Origin: Falciphora oryzae
Lineage: Eukaryota; Ascomycota; Sordariomycetes; Magnaporthales; Magnaporthaceae
DNA length: 64,000 bases
Reading direction: 5' to 3'
NCBI GenBank assembly: GCA_000733355.1
Contig: JNVV01000001.1
Coordinates: forward strand, 2,398,064 to 2,462,063
Shown: one piece after another, positions 1 to 12,777 of the stretch
Position numbering within the stretch: the first letter of the stretch is position 1
How the letters are laid out: every line of letters starts with the position of its first letter
Position numbers and translations under genes: made by a program
The notes under the pieces: model-generated
Databases searched by the model: none
What the model saw: only the letters and a program-made list of their open reading frames with translations
What the model was told of the DNA's origin: nothing

Positions 1-1700
1 GCCAGTGCAGCTGTATGACGAGCATGGGCGGCCAGTGAACCCAGACGCCAGGCGCCTTAACAGGGAGCTTATTCGGGCCCATAACGAAGTCATGCTCGCC
101 ATTGGTGTTGCGGAGCCCGACGACGGCGCCGCCGAAAGGAAGGAGATAGAGGAGCGCGAGAACGCCCGGATGGAGGCCGAGCGCATCGGCTCAAGGCTCT
201 CGGCCGCCGCCCACCTTGTCGAGATCGCCAGCGCCTGGGGGCTGCACGGCCTGAGGAACCGGATCCTTGTAGGTTACAGAGCTGCTCTGCTGACGAACCG
301 GATCTTCTTTGGGGTAACGACAATCCCGGCTGACGGCCCTCGCCCTCACAGGTCTACAGACAATACTCCCAGATCCCCTTCGCCGATATATATCACTACG
401 AGCGCAGTCGCAGGTCCATGGCCAGCTTTTTCTTTGCAGACTGTCCGACATTTTTGACTATAACTGGCTTAAGAATGCTCCCTCAGTTGCCTAGGATGAT
501 GCCTCGACTGCAGACGGCGCTTCCTGGAGTATATAACAGTATCACGCATAACGATTGGTCAGTCTCAACACCTCCTTTCTCGGATATCCTTGTCTGGATC
601 TTGGCTGACACACGGTCGGTTCAACTAGGCTGCACATGGGTGTGCAGTACGTTCGCCTGCATGTCCACATCTTCAGCTTCATGCGCCGCTTGGAGCTCGT
701 TCCTCAGACCAGCATATTCCCATGGCCTGCATTCTTTATCCCCTTTACATCATCATCACCAATACCACGCCCGCCTCCTATCCGTTCATTCTCGCCTGGA
801 GGCATCTTTGGGTGGCTAGGTGGTGTTGCTCTGAGTTTTGCTCCGCTCGCCGCCTTCATATTGTACCTGCGCGCCTCGACGATCGTGCGCCAATGTCTCC
901 GGCCGTGGATATGCCAGTATCTGCCCAGCCCCACCAACAAACCCTCCAAGGAGCAGCTGGCTGCGCTCAATGGTGAAGGGGAGCAGTCCCCCTCGGACTG
1001 GGATCTTATCGAGCAACAGCAGCAGAGCTTGCTGGGACTTCCGCGCGGAGACGCAGCGGTGAACGGCGGAAATGGCGAGGAACGGACTCGCGACCGCACT
1101 GCCGCGGCGTCCACTGATCCGCCGCAGGTCTCCACTATCCGAAGGCAGAGCACCATCTCGTCGATCAGGGGCGGAGTCGACGACTATTATGACAGCGATG
1201 ACGAGGAAGACACGGAGCGGGTTAGCGCCACGCTCATTAGTTTCGACGTGGAGGCAACCGACGCTACGGAAGAAGGGGTCTGGTCGGCCGAGCTTAGAGC
1301 GGACGCACCGGTGGATCTGGCTGGCGGCGCGGCAGGGTCGGGTGGCGGCGGCGGCCCTGGCGGCGAGTGCCCTGGACAGCAAGCAACGGTTTCTTACAAC
1401 GACAACACTCTGACGCGGCTCCCCGCATCGCTGGCCGCCGACATGCTGACCGTCGTGTCGTCCAACCTGCTGCAGGCGCCGATGGAGGCCTTTGCGCTAC
1501 GGCTGCTCGCGCGCACCATCCTCAGCCGTAACGGCGGGTCCGTCGCCGATGTGTACACACCCACTCCCTGGAGGGGTTTGACTTGGACGGCTGTGGGCAG
1601 TCTGCTGCAGGTTGAGATGGTTCATCTCCTCATCAAGGGTGAGGTGTGGAGCGTTTTCACGCTGCTGTCGGACGTGTTCCGCGAGGAGATCCAGAACTAG
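1..1700 (+). CDS. Uncharacterised membrane protein, 3' part, apparently disrupted
   Basis: The reading frame enters from the left edge, so the start is missing. Codons run to 268, a GTAGGT donor at 269 and a CAG acceptor ending at 351 give a clean join, and the frame then continues to about 440. After that the protein-like sequence (ending in NWLKNAPSVA) survives only by changing frame near 440. It meets an in-frame TAG after GCC at about 494 and TAA codons near 530-545, then changes frame again near 540 and near 665. From 636 to the TAG at 1700 the frame is open: one hydrophobic segment (GWLGGVALSFAPLAAFILYL), an acidic low-complexity middle and a conserved-looking C-terminus. I do not recognise the family. 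The shifts could be sequence errors, missed short introns or a decaying gene. Confidence 0.5.
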
Positions 1701-2102
1701 CGCCCTGTAGTTATCCAGGACTTGGACTCTGTAGTCATCAGGCAGCCCACAGAGGGGCAGTCCCACGAGATGGTGACAGGGCCATATCAGCCGGGGGCTT
1801 TAGCATGCGCAAGCAGACATTTGCATCGGCGTCATCCACCGAGCGTCATCCACCGATGTCTGCGCTAAACTCCTGGGCAATACACACATTTTTCTCTTTA
1901 TCAGAGAGAATAACTAATAGGGCATTTTCACTAGTCCCAACAAAAAAAAAACAGTACAGACATTCCCATGGTTTCGCCCATCGGTCAGACGCCCAAATAA
2001 CAGCAGAAATATTCACCCACGAAGCAGGCCAACTATTTCCCAGACGCCTTGAAATCAATATCACACCCGTAGACTAAAACGTTCGTGCCTGGACGCTAAC
2101 CC
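1701..2102. other. Convergent intergenic region
   Basis: This stretch lies between the 3' ends of two genes and would hold both transcript ends. It is less GC-rich than the flanking coding DNA and includes a short A-run near 1941-1950. No open frame with coding character was seen. Confidence 0.6.
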
Positions 2103-2654
2103 TCACTTCCTCGACTTTCCCTTGGCCTGGGCGGCCTTCTCGGCCTTTTGCTGGTCGACGACTTGCTTGATTATGCCGTGGAGATCCTCGTTACGCCTAG
2201 CTAGGAGGAGAACATCATCGGTCGTGACGGTCGTCCTGCCGGCATGGTTGCAGAAGCTCTCCAGGTCCTTTGCCACGTTTTCTTTATTTGGGTTGCCGAG
2301 CACACAGAAGGGGAGAGAGTTTGAGCCTCAGTGAGCCACAGAGGGTTGGACGGATTGTGAGCCGGGGAAATACGAACCGATCTGAGCGTAGACCATGTCG
2401 GTGAGGGCTCCAATAAACTGTGGCGTGGCGTTTCGCTGCCTTTTCATGGTTTCCTCGTCCACGATCTTGCCCACCGAGAACCAGAGTGCGGCCTTGAGAC
2501 GCTGTCAATGAGTGTCAGGGGCATCGACGGATCTGTCGTCAGCATTGGTGGGCAATTGCACTGATGCCTGCGAGATTGGTTGCCAGGCCTAATTTGACCC
2601 TATATGGATGGCATGGGCTGGCCTTACCTCTCGTGTGTCATCTTCCTCCGACAT
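2103..2654 (-). CDS. MHF1: MHF1 / CENP-S histone-fold protein
   Basis: Three exons (2628-2654, 2378-2501, 2103-2281) join in frame to give 109 residues starting MSEEDDTRERLKAALWFSVG. The histone fold covers roughly residues 10-95. Family signatures are visible: the KIVDEE motif in helix 1, ATPQFIGALTDMVYAQIENV in the long central helix, and HAGRTTVTTDDVLLLARRN in the last part, followed by a basic Lys-rich tail. In fungi and animals this protein pairs with MHF2/CENP-X. The pair works with the FANCM/Mph1 helicase on branched DNA and with CENP-T-W at the kinetochore. Donors are GTAAGG and GTTCGT; the second acceptor is an AAG, which is less usual. The length matches the family. The gene is divergent from PGA2. 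Confidence 0.88.
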
Positions 2655-3198
2655 CTTGGGGATTGCGTGTGTGGCCCAGCTGGTAAACAAGGCGAAGGCT
2701 GGGATTTAATCGCAGTTGGGCGCGCTCCCATCGCGTCTGGGGGATGTTCTTGATGCTTGATCGAAGCCGTTGAGTCGTGACCCCCACCGTGCCCCGCAAA
2801 ATTTTGGCTTTAGCTGGAGTTCCATGCCGGGTGGAATTGATCGAGAATTCCATAATGCACGTTCTATGGCGGTTGGACATCGGGTAAGATTGCCGACCCA
2901 TCGATGCATGGAGTCGAGAAAAAAAATGTCTCAAGAAATTCCCCGGGACATGACCGGAACTCAACCATGAAGTCCTAACTCTGGCGATAGACATCTAATC
3001 CTGTTCTATTCTTCTTCCGGTCCGTTGGGACCTGTTAATATTATTGCTATAGATTTCTCGCTCCTCGTCCCCGCCTGCTGTTCTGCCAGCGCTTTCTTCC
3101 CTTCCTTTGACGACACCTTGCGAAAGCGCGCCAAGTCGGACTGCCCCCGACACACCTCCCCCTAATTTTGTACGTCACCTCCGCCGCCGCTTTTCACG
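2655..3198. promoter_or_regulatory. Divergent promoter region MHF1 / PGA2
   Basis: About 540 bp separate the start codons of two divergently read genes, so both promoters must lie here. The PGA2-proximal half is pyrimidine-rich (CTTCCCTTCC- and CCTCCCC-type runs just before the ATG), as is common in filamentous fungal promoters. No TATA box or named operator can be assigned. Confidence 0.5.
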
Positions 3199-3651
3199 AT
3201 GGACGGCATCTACGACACGGCCGCGATGATCGGCAACCGGGTCAAGAACAACGTGGGCTCGTCGTTCACCAACATGACGGCGCAGCAGTGGATCCGGCTG
3301 ATCACGGTCGTGGGCGCCTACATGCTGCTGAGGCCGTACCTGCTCAAGCTGGCCGAGCGCACGCAGCGCAAGCAGCTCGAGAAGGAGGAGGCCGAGCGCG
3401 AGGCCGAGGCGGCCCAGCACCGCGCCGCCATCTCGCCCAACGAGCTGCGCGGCCGGCGCATCGAGATCCCCGACGACAGCGACAGCGACGACGACGACGG
3501 CGGCAAGCCCGCCGTCGCCCAGTGGGGTAAGAAGGCCAGGCGGCGGCAGCGCGCCATGGCCCGCAGGATGATCGAGGAGAACGAGAACAGGCTCGCCGAT
3601 GCCGAGGGCGACGAGGAGGACAAGGACATTGAGGAGTTCCTCGTCGGTTAG
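3199..3651 (+). CDS. PGA2: PGA2-like ER/Golgi trafficking protein
   Basis: A single exon encodes 150 residues. The N-terminus is short and lacks a cleavable signal. One transmembrane helix lies at about residues 31-52 (WIRLITVVGAYMLLRPYLLK), followed by a charged helix rich in Glu, Arg and Lys, an acidic patch (DDSDSDDDDGG, about residues 92-102), then a WGKKARRRQR basic motif and an acidic end. This is the layout of the fungal Pga2 family, named in yeast for processing of Gas1 and alkaline phosphatase and acting at the ER. The start is the only ATG ahead of the membrane segment. Length fits the family. Identification is from architecture and motif similarity, not alignment. Confidence 0.8.
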   Translation: MDGIYDTAAMIGNRVKNNVGSSFTNMTAQQWIRLITVVGAYMLLRPYLLKLAERTQRKQLEKEEAEREAEAAQHRAAISPNELRGRRIEIPDDSDSDDDDGGKPAVAQWGKKARRRQRAMARRMIEENENRLADAEGDEEDKDIEEFLVG

Positions 3652-6600
3652 GCTGGGGGTGTGAACCTTTACCTTGCCCAGCTAGTCTGGGAACGTGGAA
3701 TGAGGAACGGTTTAGCAATGGAGGGAGGTTGACGACCCAGGCTACGGATGCGGCGCCCCCAATCACGACGGGGCCCGGCGCACTCTTGTCTGGCTCCAAT
3801 CATCATCGATCATGTGCCGATGCCCTTGTGGTTGACACCATCGCCACCCGCCCATCGCATGGATACGGCGCTATAGGAGGGAGGGACTGGAGTTGCGTGT
3901 ACCGCGGCGTACTCTTTTGTATCTCGGCAGCATGGTTTGAGGCGTTTCCTGGCGGGCCGGAGGCAATGGAATTCGACTTTCTCCTTTTACCCGTCTCGCC
4001 CCCCTTTGTCTCTTTCCATCTCGCTGCCCATTGGCATCCTTCAGCATCCGGCAGACTGACACAGGGACAAGGTGGTGGGTGCCGGCGGAAGGGTGCATCC
4101 AGATAAGGCATGCCGCTGACACCTACCTACCTGTGTGACTGAAGCTTGTGTTTGAAAGACGGACCAAAATAACCTCCGAACGAAGGCTGATTGGGCGTGG
4201 CTACGAGGAATCCGATTCACTGGAAAATGCCTGGTTTGTTGCGACCCAAGGCATACAAGCACCAACCACGTTTCCTCCCTTTATCGGCAGCGAGGATGGA
4301 ACCTCGGAAGCCTATGATGGTTTACTATGCTGTTACACGGCTATCGAAACATTGAGGGATCCAATCCTGTCGTTGTTTTTTTTTTTTTTCGTGGACCAAT
4401 AGTCGCCTCACGTGGAGCGGCGAAGCAATAAAGTAGCCACCTATCATGGGAATCCCAAACGAGGCTGAGCGCCCGGCGACGCGGAGGGCGGCTGCGAGAA
4501 AAGGAAAAGGGGGGAGGTCTCAGCAGCACCACCCGAATGCGTCACCCAGTTGCGGCTGAGATGCCTCCTCCTTGGCCGTTATTTTGGCGACTTCTCAGAC
4601 GCCGAGGAGGACCGGGAATCCTATATGCCAGGTGCCAGGTCGACCATGCGAAACGTTATCATCCATCAAACGTTTTTCTACACACCGCCATTGCCCACCT
4701 CCCAATCCCGCCACGGATTCCGGGTCCGATGACGACGCTGCGCACCCGTTCACTTTTTCCTTTTTTTTTTTTTTCCTTTCTCCCAGACAGGAAGCGAGGG
4801 CCAGGCTGGCGCAGACTTCCTCATGGACGTCCCGGGTTTGTTTTCGCATTGCCCGCCAGCCAGTCAGTCTTTTCCAGATACTGCGCGTTATTGGGAGGTT
4901 TACCATCCCCGCGAGGGCAGCGTACCCTCACTTCGTTCTTGGTAATGCCCCTTGCCCACCTGGGCAAGTAGCCAGCGAGTGGCTGGGAAAGAGATGTGTG
5001 CCCCCAGGGCACGGCATCCTGTTGTCGCTTTCTGCCGACAGCCGGCCCGCTGTGTTGTCAACGCCAGGAGCAGCGGGCTAGCAGACAGGCAGGCAGACTG
5101 CCGTCACCCACCAGATGCATACGCCCGGCTTCACCGGTGTCTTTCTTTCTTCCTTCCTGTCAGCCCACCACCCACCACCACCGTTATTGTCACCATGGGT
5201 CGGGATCCCGCACACATCACGAGATCGGCAGCCCCTCTCTGGGTGCCCGCGTTTTGTGTCTCCGCGCCGTGATCTATAGACGCAGGCTGTGGACGGGCGA
5301 CCGAGGAGAGGCTGAGGTGCGAGGGGGTACGTCTTCCTTTCACCAAGCTCCTCCCTGGTGACGCGAAGCACCAAGGCGGAGAATGCCCGAGATCAGGAGC
5401 CGCAGAGCCGCATGAGCTTACTTGCCACGGGGTAACTTTTGCTTTTGCGCCCAACTCGCGCCTCTCGCTTCCCCAAGCACAGCGCATCTTTCCGCGTGTC
5501 ACGGTGGGTGGGCTGGATTCCTACGGTTTTCCGTCGAGATCCTGCCTGTTCAATACGCTCCTCTTGTGTGCTTCTGAGGCCTCCTTTCTCGAGCTCGGAA
5601 TCCGCCGCGAGCCGGCGGTGGCGGCTGAACAGGGCGGGCTCGGGTCATGGGTGCCTGGTATGAGTCTTTCTTTCATCTTCTCCTATTTCCTATCCTCGCC
5701 AAGGATTATTCGCCGCTACTCGGCACCGTTATCAGACGCTATAACAGCGGCGCCTCTATTGCGGTGACATATAGCAAGTGCTTTTTATCAAGTCGAGGCG
5801 GGCTGATTGTTGAGTACGTTCGAGCATAGCCTCATTGAAAAGAAGAAAAAAAACACGCCCCTTCTGCACCTTTCCTCACCGCAACTTGCACGTGCGCCGG
5901 ATCACAAGAAAACAGAGTCACCTCCGAGACGCGGACCGCGGCGTCCAGTTCGGTGGCCACCGAGCCCGTGGTGCGGCGGCCGTGTCGCAACCGCTCCTCC
6001 GTCCGGACTAACGGGAACGTGCGCCGCCGAGCGGAGCCGCAAAGGGCGAGAGGCCGGTTGGACAGGGCAAATGAGAGATAAAGGCGTCCATCGAGGCGTG
6101 GGACCGTGTGCACTCTGTGTTTGGACGAAGGGGCGTCGTCCCACAGGCTAGCTACCCTCTTTTTTTTTTTTTTCGGCCCAAGAGAGGGCAAATCGGACTC
6201 GCGGGATAGGCTCTGTCACCGTGACGGCTGGTGAGCACGACGTCGAGGCGGATCTTCTCTTCCACGTGGGTCTTTTTGGAGTTTTCTTTACCCCTGTTTG
6301 TACGCGGGCTGTGTCCAGCGCCCGGCCTCGCCATCTACGACACAGGTACCGAGACACAGTATGCTCGGCTGGCTCGTCAGAGTGGTTCGTCCCCTCAGCT
6401 AGGGCCATGATCTGCCGATGATCACGCCTCTAGCTTTCTCGCCTGTGGTAGCGGGGACAGCAGACTGGTCGGGTCATGGCTCCGCTGCTCGCCAAGGCGC
6501 CATCATCACCCGAGGGCCGCATCGGCCGGGAGCCATCGAAGGAAGCGAGGTGATGGTGTTGCTGAGGCTGCCACCGTAGTTTTGAATTGCTATGGACACC

Positions 6601-8576
6601 AAAACGCGGGCTGCCGTCCTCCTCCTGTCTATGGCGTCAGATGAGGCGAGTCATTTTCAGCGGTGAGCAACATCACTCACTGCTAGCCTGGACCACAGCA
6701 CTAGCTGGAGATCGAGGCGAAAGTCCCCTGTGCGCCGCCTCACTTTGCAAATAGCCCACTAATATTGTAACATGAGAGTTGTTGTTCTGAGGTGTAGATT
6801 CGGCAACCGAGCACGAAGAAGATTCTCGCTAAAGCATTGAGTCTAGTAGCCTTTCCTCGGCAGTTCTAAGGCTCATGCTCGGCGGAATTGCACTGCACAG
6901 GATGGCGGTGTCGCTGGTGGCCCTGTTTATCCTTGCCTTTTCCAGGACCGAGGGGAAAGGGCTGAGCAAAGAAATGCTGTGACGTGTTGCAGGGGAACCG
7001 CGCTGTCACTCGAAAGAACACCCCGTCCCGTATTTCACCGGCCAACGAACACCTCTGGATTGCCAAGTTGGAGTGGCATTGGCCCAAGGGGCTCGCCAGG
7101 CAAACACCTTGTTCCTCCACGTCGAAGGCAAAGCTTGAGGCCGTGGGCCAGCGTGAAAGGAACGTTGCAGACCGATGGTGACGGGAAGGCGCGATGAGGC
7201 GCGAGAGCGGAAAGCGTGCGACGGAAGCCTGCAGCGGACACTCGCCCCTTTTTCCTCCCCATTTTTACTATTGTTTTCTATGTTATCGTTTTGTTATTGC
7301 GAGGCGGACGTATTTCCGTTTCCACTTCCCCGTCGTCATCAGCCCGTCAAGCGGTTGCACGGCATGAGAGGCGGGCCAGAGGGAGTGTTGCCTCTCGTCA
7401 ACCACTCTTCCCAGCCTTTTGTCAGGCTATGGCTCACGCCCACTACTGCGATAGAGCCCACCCGCTGCTATTTGGCAGCCTGTTGCCACCGGCGAGGGCT
7501 TTCTTCCGTGGCGACGGCCGGCTGGTCTCAAACAGAACTGTGCGTTTCGCGTTTGTTTCTCCAACATTCACTCATGCTGTGTAGCTCTACGATGAGACTC
7601 TGGAAATGTAACCTGAACATCAGAGACTCGCCGCCGTCGTCTCGTATCAATCTCCTAACTCTTCAGCGTCGTGGGCCCGGGGCGTTATGTATGTCTTGTG
7701 TCTCCCGGGCTCGCCGGTGACCCAGTCCATGGGGCAGCGTCATCGACCAAACCTACGACCGAGCAGTACGTATTTCTGCGTAGCCCGTGTAGTAGCTGGA
7801 TGTTCCTCTGTAACGGCGCAGGCCGACGTGTCCGGCTGGTCTGGTTTCTCCCATCCCTGAACGGCTCACTTTTGATGCCCGTCCAAATCATGATGAGCCT
7901 TTTTCCCGTTGCGGCTTCTTTTTTTTATGGAGGCCAATATCGGTGACACCTCCCGTGGCCATTCACAAGGCTTCGGTTGATCAACCTATAAACCGTTGAC
8001 ACACGCACATGCTACTCATACGAAAAGAGAGGCAGGCGCTCTTTGGTCCGGATAGAAGGCCTACGGTGTAGCTGAAAAACGTGTGCGACGATTGGGCAGC
8101 AACCCGCGTCGACGCGACCTGGCCTGCGCGCCGGGCCTTGACAAAATAAAAGAAGGAAATGCACAAAGTCTGAGTCAACGACAAATCTGCCGTCTCGCCC
8201 TCCAGTGTGTTCGCAGAAGCAGGTTTGGCCGTTGCATTTCGGCGGGCAGTTCATTCGGATTCGACACACGGCCACCCAACCCCCCTGGCCTCGCATCGAC
8301 CTTCCCGTGGAGGCTTGGGTCGCAGCAGCAGGCGCCTGTCAGTGTTCAGGTTCTTGGACGTTCTGGACTTCGGCGTCCGCAAGAAGCGGTGAGCGAGGAA
8401 GTGTGGTGGTGCGTAGGTGAAGGAGAGGCGGGATCACAACCTGCTAGTCCGAAAGGGGGTGCATGCAGCCACCCCCCTGGCGAGCGCGCGTTGATTTGCA
8501 AGGCTGAGAGGAGGGTCTGACCCTACCTTCCCATTCATTCATGCCTGCCACCCTACTTGCAGCAATTAGTCCTACC

Positions 8577-8602
8577 AAAAAAAAAAAAAAAAAAAAAAAA
8601 AA
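8577..8602. repeat. Poly(A) tract, 26 nt
   Basis: An uninterrupted run of 26 A residues on the + strand, the longest homopolymer in the window. It is flanked by non-repetitive sequence, and no coding remnant stands upstream that would make it an obvious retroposed tail. Confidence 0.95.
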
Positions 8603-8911
8603 GGATGGACGTAGCAAAAACTAGTCGTAGCACACCAGCCTATCAGCGTCAGGGTCCCTTGGGGGCACGCGGAATCAGACTGGTCTGCTAGCTCGAGCGG
8701 AAATCCAACGCCGGCCGGCCGCGGAACGCTCGTCCGTGGCGGGAGGGCTCCATGGCGCCCTTTGGCTATTGATGGCCGCCGCGTGCGCCGCTGGGCCCCG
8801 TCGAGCCAGCCACTCTTGATTCACTTTCGTATTTTCCGAACGCCCGACGGGCTGTCACGGCTAGACTTACATACATACACGCCACTCAACACAGTAGACG
8901 AAGCACGGAGA

Positions 8912-8966
8912 TAGACAGACAGGCAGGCAGGCAGGCAGGCAGGTAGGCAGGATTGATTGATTGATT
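8912..8966. repeat. CAGG/GATT tetranucleotide microsatellite
   Basis: A run of AGAC and CAGG units with one TAGG interruption passes directly into GATT units. A second, shorter CAGG array lies about 540 bp further on. Simple sequence of this type is common between genes of sordariomycetes. Confidence 0.9.
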
Positions 8967-9462
8967 CATTCCGCATGTTTGCTGCAGTGAGCGGCCCCCA
9001 AAAGCGGCGGCCGCATCTTACGCGGTGCCATCGGGCCTGATACTGTGCTATGCTATTCTTGCATACTTAGTACCTGGGCATTTCCCCTCTGTCCGTCATT
9101 GGTTGGTGGAAAGCGACGCATTCGACTCTTGGCCCGTGTGTCGATATGCAGAGCAGAAACTTCGACTCTCGGCGGCGACGAGGAGGGGAGAAGGACAGAG
9201 AAGCAACGGGAAAGACACGAGGGGAAAAAGGCGAGGAGGGGCTGTGGCAAAGGGACCTACCTAGAGCCCGGGAAGCGTTCCTTTCCGGGAAGAGTTCCTT
9301 TGATCACTTGCCCTCATCTCGGTCCCGCGGGCACTTGCAGACGCGGCGACGGTCACTGCGGTTGATCCCTATGCACCCGTATCCGGCCGCGCTCGTCGGA
9401 AGGAGGGCAGCATGAGGAGGGGGGGCGGGCACGAGCTCCTAGGAGAGCAGGCCGTATGTACG

Positions 9463-9490
9463 CAAGGCAGGCAGGCAGGCAGGAGGGCAG
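9463..9490. repeat. CAGG microsatellite
   Basis: Several perfect GCAG/GGCA units, the same unit as the array near 8.92 kb. Confidence 0.85.
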
Positions 9491-12400
9491 GCCAGCGCAT
9501 CTTGCGTCTAGGACTCCACGAGTCGTGGGCGAGTGACTACAACCCTTCATTTGTTTTGCTTCCCCCTCCTCCGGCGCAAACGGGGGTCCCTCCTCCAGCT
9601 TACCTATCAAACGCCCTGGACGATCCGCGGCGAATCGGAGGAGATAAGCGAGGTAGGGCGGGCGGCCATTGGCAGCGGTCTGGGTCCCCGCACATAAACG
9701 TCGTCGACGCCCGGCTGCAGTGGAGGAGGGGAGTTTATGACGGTGGAGGTGGCGGTGGTGGTGGGGGAAAAAGCCCAGCGCGATCATCGCCTGTGAGCAT
9801 CTCGAATATTCTTGCGGCCGGGAGGGAGGGGCGTGGCTCGTGGGCATCTCGCGTGAACACCGGCAGCACCAAGAGAGAGGGCCGGGAGAATGGGAGGGGG
9901 TCATGACGTCTCCGAATACATACGCCGTAAGTACGTGCATGGCGGGGGCATGATGAGAGACGAGAGGCGATGATGCTGTGCATGGCTTGGCTGGGCCGGA
10001 TGCAGCGAGACCCTCCGCCTTCCGATCAATGTGCCAATTGGAACGGGAAAGGAGGTCGCCCTGCACACCTTGCCGCCGCCACCACGACGCCGTAAAACAT
10101 TGGACTGGCAAGACTGGTAGAGTGGCACGGTGGCCGGCGGAGACGTCCAGCGGTGGTTGATGTGTTGTCGCGGCTCGAGGTCGAGAACGAATTGTTGTTG
10201 CTTGGCTGTCAATGGCTTTTGCAGCAAAACTGGAAATTCCGAGGCGAGGTGGCCCTGGCCGCTACAAGACGGTAGCATTCGATTCAGGGGCGGGCGACAC
10301 ACCGCTCCAAACGAATGGGCCATATGGAGAACCGTTCGTTCGGCCTTTCTGCTTACTACGGCGCGGATATGCTAAGCCTGGCCCCGGTAGATACTGGAGA
10401 AGCAAAACAAAACAATGGCTTTGCTGCTTTCCGAGGCTGACTGTTCGGGAACAAACATGAAAACCAATTGCCATCGACCACGATTCCCCGCTGGTTTCGA
10501 GGGCATTGGCGGGCGTGCTGTGCCTGGCCGGCAAGCGAACTGACTGTGGATCGAGCGGCGGGTGGTTGACATTTGACCCCATGTGGACGTCAATATCTCG
10601 GCACCTTATGCTTCTGGATATGGAGCACCTAACCACGCAGATGATTCAGAAGCAAGTTGCTTTTCACCTGCAAATGTCGGAGGGCTCTTTTTGTCTCATT
10701 TCTTTTGCCCCGATCAAAGACAGCGGCAACGGAAACGGTCGCCGATCGGGTCATGTCGTTGTGAGGCTGCCCCTCCATCCTTGACAAACAGAAACGGCGG
10801 CCTTACCCCTCCTTCGCGTTGCCTGCCACGCTGCCCTTGGGATCTCCACCCAGGGACGCTCAACAGAGCAGTCGTGGAGGGTGGTTTGCGCGTTCGCTTG
10901 TCTTGGGACCTACCGAGGGCTGGGTTGGGTTAAGTCCCACCCGCCGAGAGGCAGCGTGGCCAGCCATCCAGCCAGCTTTAGGCGGTGCCAATTATGAACC
11001 ACCAGGGGTTCCAATCAGCGTGGCCGCTCAGGATCCCTCGGGTTGCATCCCGAGCATGGTGGTTTCTGAGGAAGGGCGACACAACGGGAATTGGAAAAGG
11101 ATGCCGTTCATGCTATGGCATTATGCGACCAGGTTCGCTCGCCAACGGGCGGTGATTGAGCCACACCGGATCAAATATCTCGACCTAGGCGAGGTGCCTC
11201 CTGGCCCGTCCCAGCAGAGGGTAGGTCAAGCTTACTGAGTGATGTAGGACGAGGAACGCCAATGTCGGACGTTTGAGCCCAGCGCGCGTTACAGGAGAAT
11301 CAACACGGCCGGACAAAGCTGGCGAATAGAGCAGCACAAACCTTGCCTCTCATGATCTCCCCTCCCGTCCTCGCCTCTTTCTGGTGGGCCGCATCTGCAT
11401 CACAGTCCAGCAAGCACGGACGAATGCACTGCCTGCCCGACTACTCCATCATGGGCGTCGGTAGCCCAGCAACTCCATCCAGCACACCACACACACACAC
11501 ACGCCCCTTGCCCGGGCATCAATCGAGGTCGTACACGACGGAGAAAAGATAATAATCCAGGACCTGGGTGGGCATCGTATATCGTTGAAACCTGACAGAT
11601 GTCGAGGAACACGAATCAGCAAGGCTCCTTTCTGCCGCCCGGTCGAAGCGATCGTTCCCTATTTGTTTTCGCCTTCTTCTATTCCCGCAGACGTACGTGG
11701 TCCCGAATATCTGCCTGGGTACGCATGATCACGTCGTCGCTCGGCATTGCTTGCCGGTGGGCTTGGGAGGTTCGTAAACGGAGCAGGTCTCCCCAAGTCT
11801 CCCGTGGCGGACCGGGGCTAGCGTGGCCTGGGTCATGGTCTGCTGTCTCCGTCTGGCTTGTCTGCGCCTCACGTCTGGAGCTTGGTGCAGCTGCAGGGTG
11901 GACAACCGCCGCCGCCCGCATCCCAACTGGGACGCGACATGCATGTACACAACGTGCTGCGTACAGTACCTACAGTCTGCCCATGTACCAGCCGTGTATT
12001 GTGCGCCCTCTGCTTCCCCAACCGTCCCACACACCGGATCCAAAAAAGATCGATCGGTACAAGGGCGCGAGGTGGCTACCTGGACCGGTACGTAGCCAGC
12101 ACCGAAATATTAACCCGCCGAGGGGCCCCCTTCATCCTCACTCTCCCCCCTCAGTTTCAACTCCTCCCGCTGAGGAGGTGGACAAAAATAGAGAGGCAGC
12201 CAGCTGTGCCCGTCAGTTTTTTTTTTTTGTTTCACGCTTCCGCCACGTCCTTCTTGATCCTTTTGTCGTTGTTGCTTGCGACTGCGTCCATCTTCGTCTT
12301 CCCGTCTTCTCCCAGTTTATATACCCCGCCTCGACTCCCAACCGTCCTCAACCCGCAGGTGCATACAACCAGACTCGTCCCGGAAGGAGCACTGCACAGT

Positions 12401-12777
12401 GCACAAACCACCACAGCATAGCCCCGCCCACCTGCACCATTTCGCACCCCTGGGGCCCAGGTTCCAGTCGCTGCCCGACCCGCGCAGAGTAATCACTGAG
12501 TTGCTAGCGGGGATCCCACCCATCACAGCCTCAACTAGCACCGCCGCTCGTTCCCATAAGACGTTGGAAGCCGCCGGCCCCGGCCGCCTAACGGCATTCC
12601 TCGACCTCCCTCGACCAATTCTCCTTCACCTGTTCGAGTTTCGGCCTACCATGTTTCCTGCCAACTAAGCCCGGGTGTGACGAAGGCAAACGAACTCGTT
12701 GAGGGACAGCACCGCTACCTGCGTCCAGGGTCGATATCTGGGGTGCTTCGAGGCCCCCTTCCAGAACACCGATCGCC

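Larger units (their letters stand above)
3652..12777. other. Long gene-poor intergenic region (about 9.1 kb)
   Basis: I found no reading frame here that looks coding. The open frames are short, overlap in all six frames and translate to low-complexity Arg/Pro/Ser-rich sequence. The region holds many homopolymer tracts (for example T at 4376-4389, 4761-4774 and 6161-6173; A at 8577-8602), a CAGG-type microsatellite near 8918-8950 followed by TTGA/GATT repeats, a second CAGG run near 9466-9485 and a CA run near 11488-11501. The last few hundred bases are C/T-rich and probably form the promoter and 5' leader of the RD-repeat gene. Unannotated non-coding transcripts or a highly diverged gene cannot be excluded. 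Confidence 0.6.

Noticed and set aside
8912..9490. CRISPR array or satellite
   Set aside because: The CAGG runs are plain tetranucleotide microsatellites without unique spacers, in a eukaryotic genome.
11599..12492. 297-codon open frame upstream of the RD-repeat gene
   Set aside because: Arg/Pro/Ser-rich translation with no domain. It overlaps equally long frames and lies in a C/T-rich leader-like region.
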